A stretch of DNA of 64,000 nucleotides, taken from NCBI RefSeq assembly GCF_008000895.1, contig NZ_CP042823.1:6151464-6215463 (forward strand), in the 5' to 3' direction. The notes under the pieces were generated by a model that saw only the letters and a list, made by a program, of their open reading frames with translations, did no database searches and was not told where the DNA came from. Position 1 is the first letter of the stretch, and every line of letters begins with the position of its first letter. This DNA comes from Methylobacterium sp. WL1 (GTDB taxonomy: Bacteria; Pseudomonadota; Alphaproteobacteria; Rhizobiales; Beijerinckiaceae). The position numbers and the translations under genes were made by a program. Shown here one piece after another: positions 35,740 to 44,821 of the stretch.

Positions 35740-37793
35740 ATGTTCGTCCTGCACGTCGCCCTGCAGGGCTGCCTGCGCGGCCGCGATGTCGTCTACGGCC
35801 TGACCGCCGATACCGGCGGCCACATCCGCTACCTGCTGGATCTCGTCGCCGCCTCGGCCCAGGATTTCGGCGTCGCCGAGATCGTGGTGGCGACCCGCTT
35901 GTTCCACGGATCGCCCGGCCCGGACTACGCCGTGCCCGAAGAGCGGATCTCCGACAAGGTCAGGCTGGTGCGGCTCCCGAGCGCGGCATCGGGTTACCGG
36001 TCCAAGGAGGCGATGCACGCCGAAGTCGCGAGCTTCGCCGAGAACCTCATCGCCTGGATCGCCGGGCAGGCGCGCGCGCCCGACCTGATCCACGCCCATT
36101 ACGCCGACGCCGCCGCGGTGGCGGCGATCGTCGAGGCGCGGCTGGCGATCCCGTTCGTGTTCACCGCCCACTCCCTCGGGCGGGTCAAGGCCGCGATGCT
36201 CGGTGGTGACGCCGACGGAGCCCCCGACCTCGCCCGCCGGATCGCCACCGAGGAGGCGGCACTCGCCCGGGCCACCCTGGTCATCGCCTCGTCCAGGGAC
36301 GAGGCCGAAGTCCAGTATGCCGGCTACGAATCCTACAATCCCGGCCGCGTCCGCGTCGTGCCGCCGGGCAGCGACCTCGCGCGCTTCGCCGCCGCCGAGC
36401 CGCATCCGCGGGTCGATGCCCTGATCGACCGCTTCCTAGACGATCCCGCCAAGCCGCTGTTGCTGGCGCTGGCCCGGCCGGTGGCGCGCAAGAACCTGGC
36501 GGCCCTGGTCGAGGCCTATGGCGAGAGCCCGGAGCTGCAGGCCCGGGCCAACCTGGTGATCGTGGCCGGCACCCGCGGCGACATCGACGCCCTCGACGGC
36601 GACATGGCCGCGACGATGCGCGACCTGCTGGTGCTGATCGACCGCTACGACCTGTACGGCCGCGTGGCCTACCCGAAGACGCACAGGCCCGACGACGTGC
36701 CCGCGATCTACGCCTATGCCCGGGAGCGCGGCGGGATCTTCGTCAATCCGGCGCTGAATGAGCCGTTCGGCCTGACGCTGCTGGAGGCGTCGGCCGCCGG
36801 CCTGCCCCTGGTCGCCACCGACAGCGGCGGCCCCAACGACATCGTCGAGACCTGTGGCAACGGCCTGCTGGTCGATCCCCGTGACCCCACGGCGATCGCG
36901 CAAGCCTGCCTGCGCATCCTGTCCGACCCCGCCCTGCGCGCCCGCTACGTGGCCGGCGGGGCCGCGCCGCGGCCGCCTACGACTGGGACCGGCACGCCGC
37001 GCGCTACCACGCCCTGCTGCGGGCCCTGCTCGCCCCAGAGCCGCCCCTGCGGACGCCTGCGCAGCTGCTGGTCTGCGATATCGACAACACCCTGGTCGGC
37101 TGCGAGGCCGCGCTCGGCATCTTCAGGCGCTGGCGCAGCGAGCAGGCGGGCCTGGCCTTCGGGGTCGCCACCGGTCGCTCGTTCCACAGCGCCATGGCGA
37201 TCCTGGAGCAGCAGGCGAGCCCCCGACCCCAGGTGATGATCACGTCGGTCGGCTCCGAGATCTACCACCTGGACGCCAACGGCGTGACCTACACGGCCGA
37301 TGCCGCCTGGCGCGAGGCGATCGCGGCGGATTGGAACCGGGAGGCGGTGCGCGCGGCGCTCGCCGGCATCCCGGGGCTCCTACCGCAGGGTCCGCTGGAG
37401 CAACGCCCGTACAAGCTGAGCTATTTCGGGGGCGATGCCGCGGCCCGCCAGGTCGAAGCGCATCTCGCCGAATCCGGTCTCGATGCCCGGGTGATCCACA
37501 GCCACGACCGCTACCTCGATGTCCTGCCGGCGGCAGCCTCCAAGGGCACCGCGGTGGACCATGTCCGCGCCCTCTACGGCCTGCCGGAGCGGGCGGTGTT
37601 CGTGGCCGGCGATTCGGGCAACGACATCGAGATGCTGCGCGTGCGGGTGCAGGCGATCATCGTGGCGAACTATTCCGACGACCTCGCCAGCAACGCGGCG
37701 CTGCAGCACTCCTACGTCGCCCGTGCCTCGCATGCCCGCGGCATCATCGAGGGCGTGGCGCATTTCCGCCGGATGCTGGCAAATGCTTCCTGA
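35740..37793 (+). pseudogene. Sucrose-phosphate synthase / phosphatase fusion, frameshifted
   Basis: Residues of the first part (MFVLHVALQGCLRGRD, TADTGGHIRYLLDL, HAHYADAAAVA, ARPVARKNLAALVEAYG, NEPFGLTLLEASAAGLPLVATDSGG) are those of a GT4 sucrose-phosphate synthase-like enzyme. In the +2 frame from about 36960 the reading resumes with AAAAYDWDRHAARYHALLRA, then VCDIDNTLVG (HAD motif I), ITSVGSEIYH, YKLSYFGG and VAGDSGNDIEML, a sucrose-phosphate phosphatase-like domain. A single base appears lost near GCCGGCGGGGCCGCGCC (36952-36968). Without correction the synthase ends at 37236 with an alien tail, and the phosphatase lacks motif I. Alphaproteobacterial relatives also make mannosylfructose. 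A sequencing error is possible. Confidence 0.78.
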
Positions 37794-38697
37794 CATTGAG
37801 CCTCCTGAGGCCGTATCGCCGACGCCCGCGCCGAGCGTGCTGACCCTCGTGCGCGGCCGGGCCGGATGCCTGCGCAACCTGATGCGCGGCCTCGCCCGGC
37901 AAACCGTGCGCCCGCGCGAGCTGGTGATCGCCTGGATGCAGCCCGAGCCCGCCCCCGGCCTGCCCGATCCCGGCTGCCCGGTGCGTCATCTCCACGTGCC
38001 GGGCGAGCCGATGCCGCTTGCCGCCGCGCGCAACCGCGCCGCCGAGGCCGCCGCCGGCGACCTGCTGGTCTTCCTCGACGTGGATTGCATCCCGGCCTCC
38101 GGCCTGGTCGGCGCCTACGCGGCGGCCGCCTCCGGCGCCGGGGGGCTGCTCCTCGGCGAGGTTCTGTACCTGCCGCCGGAAGCCGGGCCGGCGCTGGACG
38201 CGTCCGATCTCGACGACTCAGCCCTCGACAGCCTCGGCCGCCCCCACCCGGCACGGCCTCCGGTGCCGGAGACGGGGCTGCGCCGGGAGCCCGATCCCGG
38301 CCAGCTCTGGGGGCTGTCCTTCGCCCTGCCGGCTCGGGCCTGGCGCTCGGTCGGCGGCATGGACGAGGGCTTTACAGGTTATGGCGGCGAGGAGACCGAC
38401 TTCGCCGCCCGCCTCGCCGCCACGGGCCTGCCGACCGACTGGGTCGCAGGGGCGCGTGCCTACCATCAGCACCACCCGGTCCACGTGCCGCCCCTGCAGC
38501 ACTTCGCGCCGATCCTGGCCAACGCCGTCCGGTTCCACGCCCGCCACGGGCGCTGGTGCATGACGTACTGGCTCGACCAGTTCCGCGCCGCCGGGCTGAT
38601 CGATTGGAGCGAGGCCGCCCCGGTAATCCGCCTGATCCGCAAGCCGACCGCCCCGGAGGTGGTCGCCTCCCTCCGTCCCGGCGCCCTGTTCTCATGA
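37783..38697 (+). CDS. GT2-family glycosyltransferase (paralogue 1)
   Basis: A 304-residue inverting-type GT-A enzyme. It has SVLTLVRGRAGCLRNLMRGLARQ at the start, PLAAARNRAAEAAAGDLLVFLDVDC with the DVD metal motif, and a C-terminal GGMDEGFTGYGGEETDFAARL. That last segment corresponds to the galactosyltransferase-like C-terminal part (Glyco_transf_7C). It shares its architecture and many residues with the gene at 39891-40808, so the two are probably tandem duplicates separated by one gene. Its ATG overlaps the phosphatase-domain stop. Confidence 0.82.
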   Translation: MLPDIEPPEAVSPTPAPSVLTLVRGRAGCLRNLMRGLARQTVRPRELVIAWMQPEPAPGLPDPGCPVRHLHVPGEPMPLAAARNRAAEAAAGDLLVFLDVDCIPASGLVGAYAAAASGAGGLLLGEVLYLPPEAGPALDASDLDDSALDSLGRPHPARPPVPETGLRREPDPGQLWGLSFALPARAWRSVGGMDEGFTGYGGEETDFAARLAATGLPTDWVAGARAYHQHHPVHVPPLQHFAPILANAVRFHARHGRWCMTYWLDQFRAAGLIDWSEAAPVIRLIRKPTAPEVVASLRPGALFS

Positions 38698-39842
38698 AGC
38701 AGACCATGAAGAAGCCGATTGCGTTCTTCGTCCACCACCAGGGACGGGGCCACGCCAACCGCACCATGGCGGTCGCCGCCGAATTTGCCCGTGACCGGCC
38801 GGTCTCAGTGCTGACCGCCGGCCCCCACCTCTTCGACGGTTTCTCCCGCGACATCGAGATCGTGGCCCTGCCCGACATGATCGGCGCCGCGGTGCCGACC
38901 GCGCGCCTCTACGCCGAGCCGACCCCGCAGGTGATGCATTGCGTGCCCCTGGGGCTCGCCCCGATGCGCCGGACCATGCGGACCATCCTCGATCATCTCG
39001 ACGCGCGCGAGGTCGGCCTGTTCGTGGTCGACGTCTCGGCCGAAATCGCGTTGCTCGCCCGGATCGCCAGCGTGCCGGCGGTGCAGATCCGGATGCACGG
39101 CGACCGCTCCGATATCGGACATGTCGGCGCCTACGAGGCCTGCGTCGGGATGCTGGCGCCGTTCGACGCGCGGCTGGAGCAGGCGGACTACCCGGCGGCG
39201 CTGCGCGCCAAGACCTTCTACAGCGGCGGCCTGTGCACCAGCCTCGACCGGATTCCCGACCGGGCCGAGGCGCGGGCGAAGCTCGGCCTCGACCCGCAGC
39301 GCGAGATCGTCGTGGCCGTGACCGGCGGCGGCGGCAGCGGCACGCCTTACGCGCCGCTCACCGTGGCGGCGCGGGCCGAGCCCGACGCCCTGTGGCTGAC
39401 CCTCGGGCCGACCCACCGCGAGGGTCACGAGACCGATTTCGCCAACCTGCGCGAACTCGGCTGGGTGCCCTCGGTCACCGACTATCTGGCGGCCGCCGAC
39501 ATCGTCATCGCGTCCGCGGGCGACAACACGGTCCACGAGGTCGCCCGGGTCGGCGGCCGCCTGATCGTGATGCCGGAATGGCGCTACTTCGCCGAGCAGA
39601 CCCGCAAGGCCGAAGCCCTGGTCCGGCTCGGGGCCGCCGTCCAGGCTCCGGCCTGGCCGGGCGACCTCCAGGGCTGGCGCGACCTCCTGGCTCGTGCCCG
39701 CGTCCTCGACGGCTCCGTGCTGCACGGCCTCTACGCCCCGGACGCCGCATTCCGCGCCGCCGACTGGCTCGAAGGGCTCACCGACGCGCTTTGGCTGGGC
39801 GCCGAAGAGCCGGGTCCGCTTCGCGTCGTCGCGACCGGCTGA
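38694..39842 (+). CDS. GT-B glycosyltransferase, MurG/GT28-like
   Basis: A 382-residue protein beginning MKQTMKKPIAFFVHHQGRGHANR, where GRGHANR is the MurG-like acceptor loop. The second half has VVAVTGGGGSGTPYAPL and ADIVIASAGDNTVHEVARVGGRLIVMPEWRYFAEQTRKAEAL, the nucleotide-sugar site of GT1/GT28 proteins. Its start overlaps the preceding stop (ATGA). It is unlikely to be MurG itself because cell-wall genes are absent; it is more likely part of the glycan assembly encoded here. Confidence 0.78.
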   Translation: MKQTMKKPIAFFVHHQGRGHANRTMAVAAEFARDRPVSVLTAGPHLFDGFSRDIEIVALPDMIGAAVPTARLYAEPTPQVMHCVPLGLAPMRRTMRTILDHLDAREVGLFVVDVSAEIALLARIASVPAVQIRMHGDRSDIGHVGAYEACVGMLAPFDARLEQADYPAALRAKTFYSGGLCTSLDRIPDRAEARAKLGLDPQREIVVAVTGGGGSGTPYAPLTVAARAEPDALWLTLGPTHREGHETDFANLRELGWVPSVTDYLAAADIVIASAGDNTVHEVARVGGRLIVMPEWRYFAEQTRKAEALVRLGAAVQAPAWPGDLQGWRDLLARARVLDGSVLHGLYAPDAAFRAADWLEGLTDALWLGAEEPGPLRVVATG

Positions 39843-39890
39843 TCCCCCGCCGCCACCCCGTCCATCATCCCCCCGGAGCCCGACTGTCGC

Positions 39891-40808
39891 ATGTCCACCG
39901 TTTCCGTCGTGACCCTGGCCAAGGGCCGGCCGGCGCATCTGCGCAACGTGCTGCGCGGCCTGGAGCGCCAGACGCAGGCCCCCGCCGAATTCATCGTCGC
40001 GGTGATGCAGGACGAGCTCTACGACCTGCCCGAGACGTCGTTTCCGGTGCGCCAGATCCGGGTTTCCGGACATGAGCTGCCGCTCGCGGCCGCGCGCAAC
40101 CGCGGCGTGGGCGCGGCCACCGGCGAGGGCATCGTCTTCCTGGACGTGGACTGCATCCCGGCCCCCGACCTCGTGGCCGATTACGCGCGCGGGCTCGCCG
40201 AGCTCGACGGCCTGCTGATGGGCGAGGTCCTGCACCTGCCCGAGCGCGCCACCGCGGGCGCCTGGCGCTACGCCGACCTGGCGGCGAGCGCGGAGCGGCA
40301 TTCCGACCGTCGCGGACCGCCGGCTTCCGGCATCGAGATGTGCAACGATTACCGCTGCTTCTGGTCGCTCAACTTCGCGATCCGGCGGGCCACCTTCCTG
40401 GCGCTCGGCGGCTTCGACGAGCGCTATGCCGGCTATGGCGGCGAGGACACCGATTTCGGCAAGATCCTCGACCAGAGCGGCACCCCGATCGCCTGGATCA
40501 AGGGCGCGCTGGCCTATCACCAGTACCACCCGCACCACATGCCCCCGGTCCACCACCTCGACAGCGTCGTGCGCAACGCCGAGCTGTTCGAGGCCAAGTG
40601 GGGCTACCGGACCATGGGCCACTGGCTCTACGCGTTCCGGGTCATGGGCCTGATCGACGACACGCCCGACCAGCCGATCCGGATCCTGCGCCGGCCCGAC
40701 GCCGACGACCTCGCCCTGACCGGGCAGCAGAGCCACCAGCCCTACACAAACTCGGCGTCGGTCATCCGGTATCTGGAATCCCGGGTCGGCGCGGCGGCGA
40801 CCGCGTGA
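39891..40808 (+). CDS. GT2-family glycosyltransferase (paralogue 2)
   Basis: A 305-residue relative of the product of 37783-38697. It has SVVTLAKGRPAHLRNVLRGLERQ, PLAAARNRGVGAATGEGIVFLDVDC, LMGEVLHLPE, and GGFDERYAGYGGEDTDFGKIL at matching places. Both have the HH-rich segment AYHQYHPHHMPPVHHL. It overlaps the following GT4 gene by four bases (GTGA). It would transfer a sugar from a nucleotide donor to an unknown acceptor in the cytoplasm. Confidence 0.83.
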   Translation: MSTVSVVTLAKGRPAHLRNVLRGLERQTQAPAEFIVAVMQDELYDLPETSFPVRQIRVSGHELPLAAARNRGVGAATGEGIVFLDVDCIPAPDLVADYARGLAELDGLLMGEVLHLPERATAGAWRYADLAASAERHSDRRGPPASGIEMCNDYRCFWSLNFAIRRATFLALGGFDERYAGYGGEDTDFGKILDQSGTPIAWIKGALAYHQYHPHHMPPVHHLDSVVRNAELFEAKWGYRTMGHWLYAFRVMGLIDDTPDQPIRILRRPDADDLALTGQQSHQPYTNSASVIRYLESRVGAAATA

Positions 40809-41857
40809 GGATTGCGCTCCTCGCTCATATCCGCCACCCGGTCGCGCCGCCCTTCACGGGGGGTATGGAGGCCCATAGCTGGCACCTCGCCGAGGGGCTG
40901 GCGGCCCGCGGCCACGACGTCGTGCTGTTCGCGTCCGGCGACAGCGATCCGCGCTTCGCGATCGACGCCGTGGTCCCGGAGCACCACGAGCGCGTCTTCC
41001 CGGGTCTCGAGCATCGCGGTGATCCGGGGCTGCGGGCTTCTGTCGATGACGGCTACGCCGCCGCCTGCGACCGGATCGCGGCGGGCGGGTTCGACGTGCT
41101 GCACAACAACAGCCTGAGCCGGCTGCCCCTGGAGCGCCGGCGGACCGCGCAGGTCCCCACCGTCACCTCCCTGCACGTGCCGCCCTACGACGCCCTGCGC
41201 GGGTTCGTTCACGACAGCCCTGGCCCGGGTCACCGGATCACCGTGACGTCGCGGGCGCAGGGGCAGGCCTGGTGGCCGGAGGGCGCACCGCCGGAGGTGT
41301 CGGTGCTGCATAACGGCGTCGACCCCGCGGCCTGGCCGTTCCGGGAGCGCGGCGACGGCAGCGCGGTCTGGTCCGGGCGGCTTGCGGCGATCAAGGGCGC
41401 CCACCACGCGATCGCGGCGGCCCGGCGCGCCGGCATCGCGCTGACGCTCTACGGCCCGGTCGAAGAGCCGGATTACTGGGCGGACCGGATCGCCCCGCAG
41501 CTCGGCGGCCCGATCCGCTACGGCGGCCATCTCGACGGCCGGGCGCTCGCCGCCGAGATCGGCCGCGCCTCGGTCTTCCTGTTCACCCCGTGCTGGGACG
41601 AGCCGTTCGGTCTGGTGGCGATCGAGGCGATGGCTTGCGGCCTGCCGGTCGCGGGCTTCGCCATGGGCGCGGCCCGGGAGGTGGTCGGCGAGGCCGGATG
41701 CCTCGCGGCGGCCGGGGACGAGGCCGGGCTGGCCCGTGCGATCGGCACGGCGCTGGCCATCCCGCGCCCGATCCCGCAGGCCCGGGTCGCGCGCCTGTTC
41801 ACCCGCGACCTCTGGCTCGACCGCTGCGAGGCGCTTTACGCGCAGGCGCGCGGCTAG
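40805..41857 (+). CDS. GT4-family glycosyltransferase
   Basis: A 350-residue GT-B enzyme with HPVAPPFTGGMEAHSWHLAEGLAARG, LHNNSLSRLPLERR, SVLHNGVDPAAWPF, WSGRLAAIKGAHHAIAAARRAG and WDEPFGLVAIEAMACGLPVAG, which contains the E-x7-E motif. It closes the rightward half of the glycan cluster. The GTG start overlaps the previous stop, and its own TAG shares the palindrome CTAG with the stop of the convergent oxidase gene. Confidence 0.83.
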   Translation: MRIALLAHIRHPVAPPFTGGMEAHSWHLAEGLAARGHDVVLFASGDSDPRFAIDAVVPEHHERVFPGLEHRGDPGLRASVDDGYAAACDRIAAGGFDVLHNNSLSRLPLERRRTAQVPTVTSLHVPPYDALRGFVHDSPGPGHRITVTSRAQGQAWWPEGAPPEVSVLHNGVDPAAWPFRERGDGSAVWSGRLAAIKGAHHAIAAARRAGIALTLYGPVEEPDYWADRIAPQLGGPIRYGGHLDGRALAAEIGRASVFLFTPCWDEPFGLVAIEAMACGLPVAGFAMGAAREVVGEAGCLAAAGDEAGLARAIGTALAIPRPIPQARVARLFTRDLWLDRCEALYAQARG

Positions 41858-43305
41858 GGCTTTGCCGGCGGTGCCCCGTCGGGGTTCGGGATCACCTTTC
41901 CGGGGTTCATCCGATCCTCGGGATCGAGCGCCGCCTTGATCCGGCGCATCAGGTCGAGCCCGACCGGGTCGGCGTAATGCGCCAGCTCGTCGCGCTTGAT
42001 CAGGCCGACGCCATGCTCGGCCGCGATCGAGCCGCCGAGTTCGTGCACGATGTCATGCACGATGCGGTTGAACCGGCCCCATTCCGCCAGGAACGCGGCG
42101 CGATCCAGCCCGGCCGGCTGCGTCAGGTTGAAGTGGATGTTGCCGTCGCCGAAATGGCCGAAGCCGCAGGGCCGCAGGCCCGGCATCACCGCGATGCAGG
42201 CCGCGCTCGCCCGCTCCAGGAACGCGGGCAGCGTCGAGAGCGGCACCGAAACGTCGTGCTTGATCGAGGCGCCTTCCCGGGTCTGCGCCTCCGGCACGCC
42301 CTCGCGCAGGGCCCAGAGCGCGGCGTTCTGGGCGCCGCTCGCCCCGATGGCCGCGTCGGCGATCGATCCTGATTCCAGGGCCTCCCCGAGGACGGCTTCG
42401 AGTTCGGCCCGCGTGTCGGCGTCGGGCCGCGCGGACGACACCTCGATCAGCGCGTAGGCGCCGTGATCGCCCGAGAGCGGCCGGACCGTGCCCGGGACGT
42501 GCCGCAGCACGATCTCCAGGGCGAAGGGCGGCAGGTACTCGAAGGCGGTGAGGTCGCGGTCCATCCGCGTGCGCAGGAAGACGAACAGGTCGAGGGCGGC
42601 GCGGGACGAGTCCAGCCCGACGAAGGCGACGCTGGTCGAGCGGGGACGCGGGAACAGCTTCAGCACCGCCGCGGTGACGATCCCCAGCGTGCCCTCGGAC
42701 CCGATGAACAGCTGCTTCAGGTCATAGCCGGCATTGTCCTTCCGGAGCGCCCGCAGCCCGTTCCACACCCGCCCGTCGGCCAGAACCACCTCGAGCCCGA
42801 GGACGAGGTCCCGGGCGTTGCCGTAGGCCAGCACGGCGATGCCGCCGGCATTGGTGGCGATGCCCCCGCCGATCCGGGCGGAGCCCCGGGACGCGTAAGA
42901 GAGCGGGAACAGCAGGCCGGCCCGCTCGGCGGCGTCCTGAACCTCCGAGAGGATCATCCCGGCCTCGACCGTGATCGTGGCGTCGACCGGATCGACCGCG
43001 CGCAGGCGCGCCATCCGTTCCAGCGACAGGACCACGCCGCCCTGCGGGACGCCGCCCCCGGTCAGCCCGGTATTGCCGCCCAGCGGCACCACGGCGAGGC
43101 CGGCCTGGGTGCAGGCGCGGACTGCGAACGCAACCTCCTCGGTGCTCCCGGGCCGCAGCACGGCCAGCGCCGCGCCCGTGAACAGCTTGCGGCTCTCGAT
43201 CAGGTAGGGCGCGAGGTCCTCGGGCTCCGTGAGCACGTGGCGCGCGCCGATCCCGTCGCGCAGGGCGCTGAGCAGCGTATCGTGGGAGAGGGAAGGGGGC
43301 GTCAT
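41854..43305 (-). CDS. FAD-linked oxidase, GlcD/D-2-hydroxy-acid dehydrogenase type
   Basis: A 483-residue flavoprotein with an N-terminal PCMH FAD domain (VRACTQAGLAVVPLGGNTGLTGGGVPQGG; YGNARDLVLGLEVVLADGRVW; IGSEGTLGIVTAAVLKLFP) and a C-terminal FAD-oxidase domain (GFGHFGDGNIHFNL; EHGVGLIKRDEL). These enzymes oxidise D-lactate, glycolate or D-2-hydroxyglutarate and pass electrons to a carrier. With no GlcE/GlcF beside it, a stand-alone D-lactate or D-2-hydroxyglutarate dehydrogenase is more likely than glycolate oxidase. ATG 43305 is the natural start; the frame runs on upstream without homology. Confidence 0.85.
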   Translation of the reverse strand: MTPPSLSHDTLLSALRDGIGARHVLTEPEDLAPYLIESRKLFTGAALAVLRPGSTEEVAFAVRACTQAGLAVVPLGGNTGLTGGGVPQGGVVLSLERMARLRAVDPVDATITVEAGMILSEVQDAAERAGLLFPLSYASRGSARIGGGIATNAGGIAVLAYGNARDLVLGLEVVLADGRVWNGLRALRKDNAGYDLKQLFIGSEGTLGIVTAAVLKLFPRPRSTSVAFVGLDSSRAALDLFVFLRTRMDRDLTAFEYLPPFALEIVLRHVPGTVRPLSGDHGAYALIEVSSARPDADTRAELEAVLGEALESGSIADAAIGASGAQNAALWALREGVPEAQTREGASIKHDVSVPLSTLPAFLERASAACIAVMPGLRPCGFGHFGDGNIHFNLTQPAGLDRAAFLAEWGRFNRIVHDIVHELGGSIAAEHGVGLIKRDELAHYADPVGLDLMRRIKAALDPEDRMNPGKVIPNPDGAPPAKP

Positions 43306-43440
43306 CACTGAATTTTTGTAGGCCAGCCGGCGCCGGTTGCAAGCGCCGGGATGGCGCGGGCCCCGGCAGGCTTTACAACGCTCCTGCACGCCCGGGGCAC
43401 CCGCGCCCGGTTTCCAGCACGCTCCACCCCAGAGGCCGCG

Positions 43441-44136
43441 ATGCTCTCCGTCATCCAGAATCCCCCCCGGATCGCCCTGCCGATCGCCGGCAGCACCGAC
43501 CTGTTCCCCGTGCGCCGCGTCTACTGCGTCGGCCGCAACTACGCCGCCCATGCCCGCGAGATGGGCGCCGACCCGGACCGGGAGCCGCCGTTCTTCTTCA
43601 TGAAGCCGGCCGACGCCCTGCAGATCGTCGGCGCCGAGCCGACGCCGCACACCTATCCGCCCCAGACGCAGAACTACCATTTCGAGGTCGAGCTCGTGGC
43701 CGCGCTCTCCGGCGGCGGCAGCGACATCCCGACCGAGACCGCCCTCGACCAGGTCTACGGCTACGCGATCGGCCTCGACATGACCCGGCGCGACCTTCAG
43801 GACGAGGCCAAGAAGCTGTCGCGGCCCTGGGACCTCGGCAAGGCGGCCGACGGCTCCGGCCCGATCGGTCCGCTGTTTCCGGCCTCGGCGATCGGCCATC
43901 CGGCCAAGGGCGCGATCACGCTCTCGGTGGACGGCGCGATCCGCCAGACGGGCGACCTCGCCGACATGATCTGGTCGGTCGCCGAGCAGGTCGCCTACCT
44001 GTCGCGCTACTTCACCCTGCAGCCCGGCGACCTGATCTTCACCGGCACGCCGTCGGGCGTCGGCCCGGTCCGGCGCGGCGAGCGCATGGTCGCGGCGATC
44101 GCCGGCCTTGGCGAGATGACCCTCGACGTCGTGTGA
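43441..44136 (+). CDS. Fumarylacetoacetate hydrolase-family protein
   Basis: A 231-residue FAH-fold enzyme: VRRVYCVGRNYAAHAREMG near the start, then PPFFFMKPADAL, NYHFEVELVAAL (with the two metal-binding glutamates), DMTRRDLQ, and SRYFTLQPGDLIFTGTPSGVGPV. Relatives hydrolyse or decarboxylate acylpyruvates and related 2-keto acids; FahD1-like acylpyruvase or oxaloacetate decarboxylase activity is plausible. The ATG at 43441 is used; an upstream frame from 43351 looks non-coding. It overlaps the Nudix gene by four bases. Confidence 0.83.
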   Translation: MLSVIQNPPRIALPIAGSTDLFPVRRVYCVGRNYAAHAREMGADPDREPPFFFMKPADALQIVGAEPTPHTYPPQTQNYHFEVELVAALSGGGSDIPTETALDQVYGYAIGLDMTRRDLQDEAKKLSRPWDLGKAADGSGPIGPLFPASAIGHPAKGAITLSVDGAIRQTGDLADMIWSVAEQVAYLSRYFTLQPGDLIFTGTPSGVGPVRRGERMVAAIAGLGEMTLDVV

Positions 44137-44612
44137 CCGCGCGCACCATGCTCCTCGACCGGCCGCTCCTCCGGCGCCTGTTCCACCTCGGGGCCCTCGC
44201 GTCCCGGGGCATGACGCTGGGCGTGCGCGGCGTCGCCCTCGATACGCGGGGACGGGTAGCCCTGGTCCGGCACACCTACGTCAGCGGCTGGCACCTGCCT
44301 GGCGGAGGCGTCGAGCGTGGCGAGACTGCGGTCGCCGCCATGGAGCGGGAATTTCGCGAGGAGGCTGAGATCGCCGCCGCTGCGCCCCTGCGCCTCCACG
44401 GGCTCTACCGGAACGCCGGGGCGGCGCCCCGGGACCACGTCGCTGTGTTCGTCCTATCGGCCTTCACGGTGCTGCGGGACAAGACCCCCGACCGCGAGAT
44501 CGCCGCCTTCGGGTTCTTCCCGGTGGATGCGCTCCCCGAGGGCACCACCCGGGCGACCGCCGCGCGGCTCCGGGAGATCCGGCAGGGGCTCGCACCCGAC
44601 CCGGATTGGTGA
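44133..44612 (+). CDS. Nudix hydrolase
   Basis: A 159-residue Nudix protein. The box reads GGVERGETAVAAMEREFREEAEI, so it follows G-x5-E-x7-REUxEExGU except that the last glycine is glutamate. The metal-binding REFREE glutamates are kept. WHLPGGG precedes the box as usual. Members cleave nucleoside diphosphates linked to another group; nothing in the context identifies the substrate. The GTG start at 44133 overlaps the FAH stop, so the two are probably translated together. Confidence 0.75.
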   Translation: MTARTMLLDRPLLRRLFHLGALASRGMTLGVRGVALDTRGRVALVRHTYVSGWHLPGGGVERGETAVAAMEREFREEAEIAAAAPLRLHGLYRNAGAAPRDHVAVFVLSAFTVLRDKTPDREIAAFGFFPVDALPEGTTRATAARLREIRQGLAPDPDW

Positions 44613-44638
44613 ATCGACAGGAACCGCAAAAGAGACGC

Positions 44639-44667
44639 TTGCGTCGCCCGGCGGAATGGTGTTTAGA
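44639..44667 (+). promoter_or_regulatory. Candidate promoter for tRNA-Gly
   Basis: A -35-like TTGCGT (44639-44644) and a -10-like TTTAGA (44662-44667) are 17 bases apart, a standard spacing. Transcription would start near 44674, about 47 bases before the tRNA. The hexamers match the consensus at four to five of six positions each. This is inferred from sequence only. Confidence 0.45.
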
Positions 44668-44720
44668 GAGCCGCGCCGGGGGCCGCCGGCACGAAAGTCC
44701 AGGCGGCCAGGCACTAGTGA

Positions 44721-44795
44721 GCGGGTGTAGCTCAGGGGTAGAGCACAACCTTGCCAAGGTTGGGGTCGAGGGTTCGAATCCCTTCGCCCGCTCCA
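44721..44795 (+). tRNA. tRNA-Gly (anticodon GCC)
   Basis: The 75-base cloverleaf reads GCGGGTG at the 5' acceptor strand and CGCCCGC at the 3' strand, then discriminator T and an encoded CCA. The D-arm has AGCTCAGGGGTAGAGC, the anticodon stem-loop is CAACCTTGCCAAGGTTG with GCC in the loop, and the T-arm carries GGTTCGAATCC. All stems pair, with one T-G wobble in the acceptor. It reads GGC and GGT codons and is followed closely by a hairpin terminator. Confidence 0.97.
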
Positions 44796-44821
44796 GTTTT
44801 TCTTCCCAACCAAATCTTTGC

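Noticed and set aside
38805..40736. Leftward 643-codon open frame
   Set aside because: Antisense shadow of two glycosyltransferase genes; low-complexity, rich in H, R, D, G and with no domain.
43306..43899. N-terminal extension of the GlcD-like oxidase
   Set aside because: No family similarity upstream of 43305, and it is antisense to the FAH-family gene.
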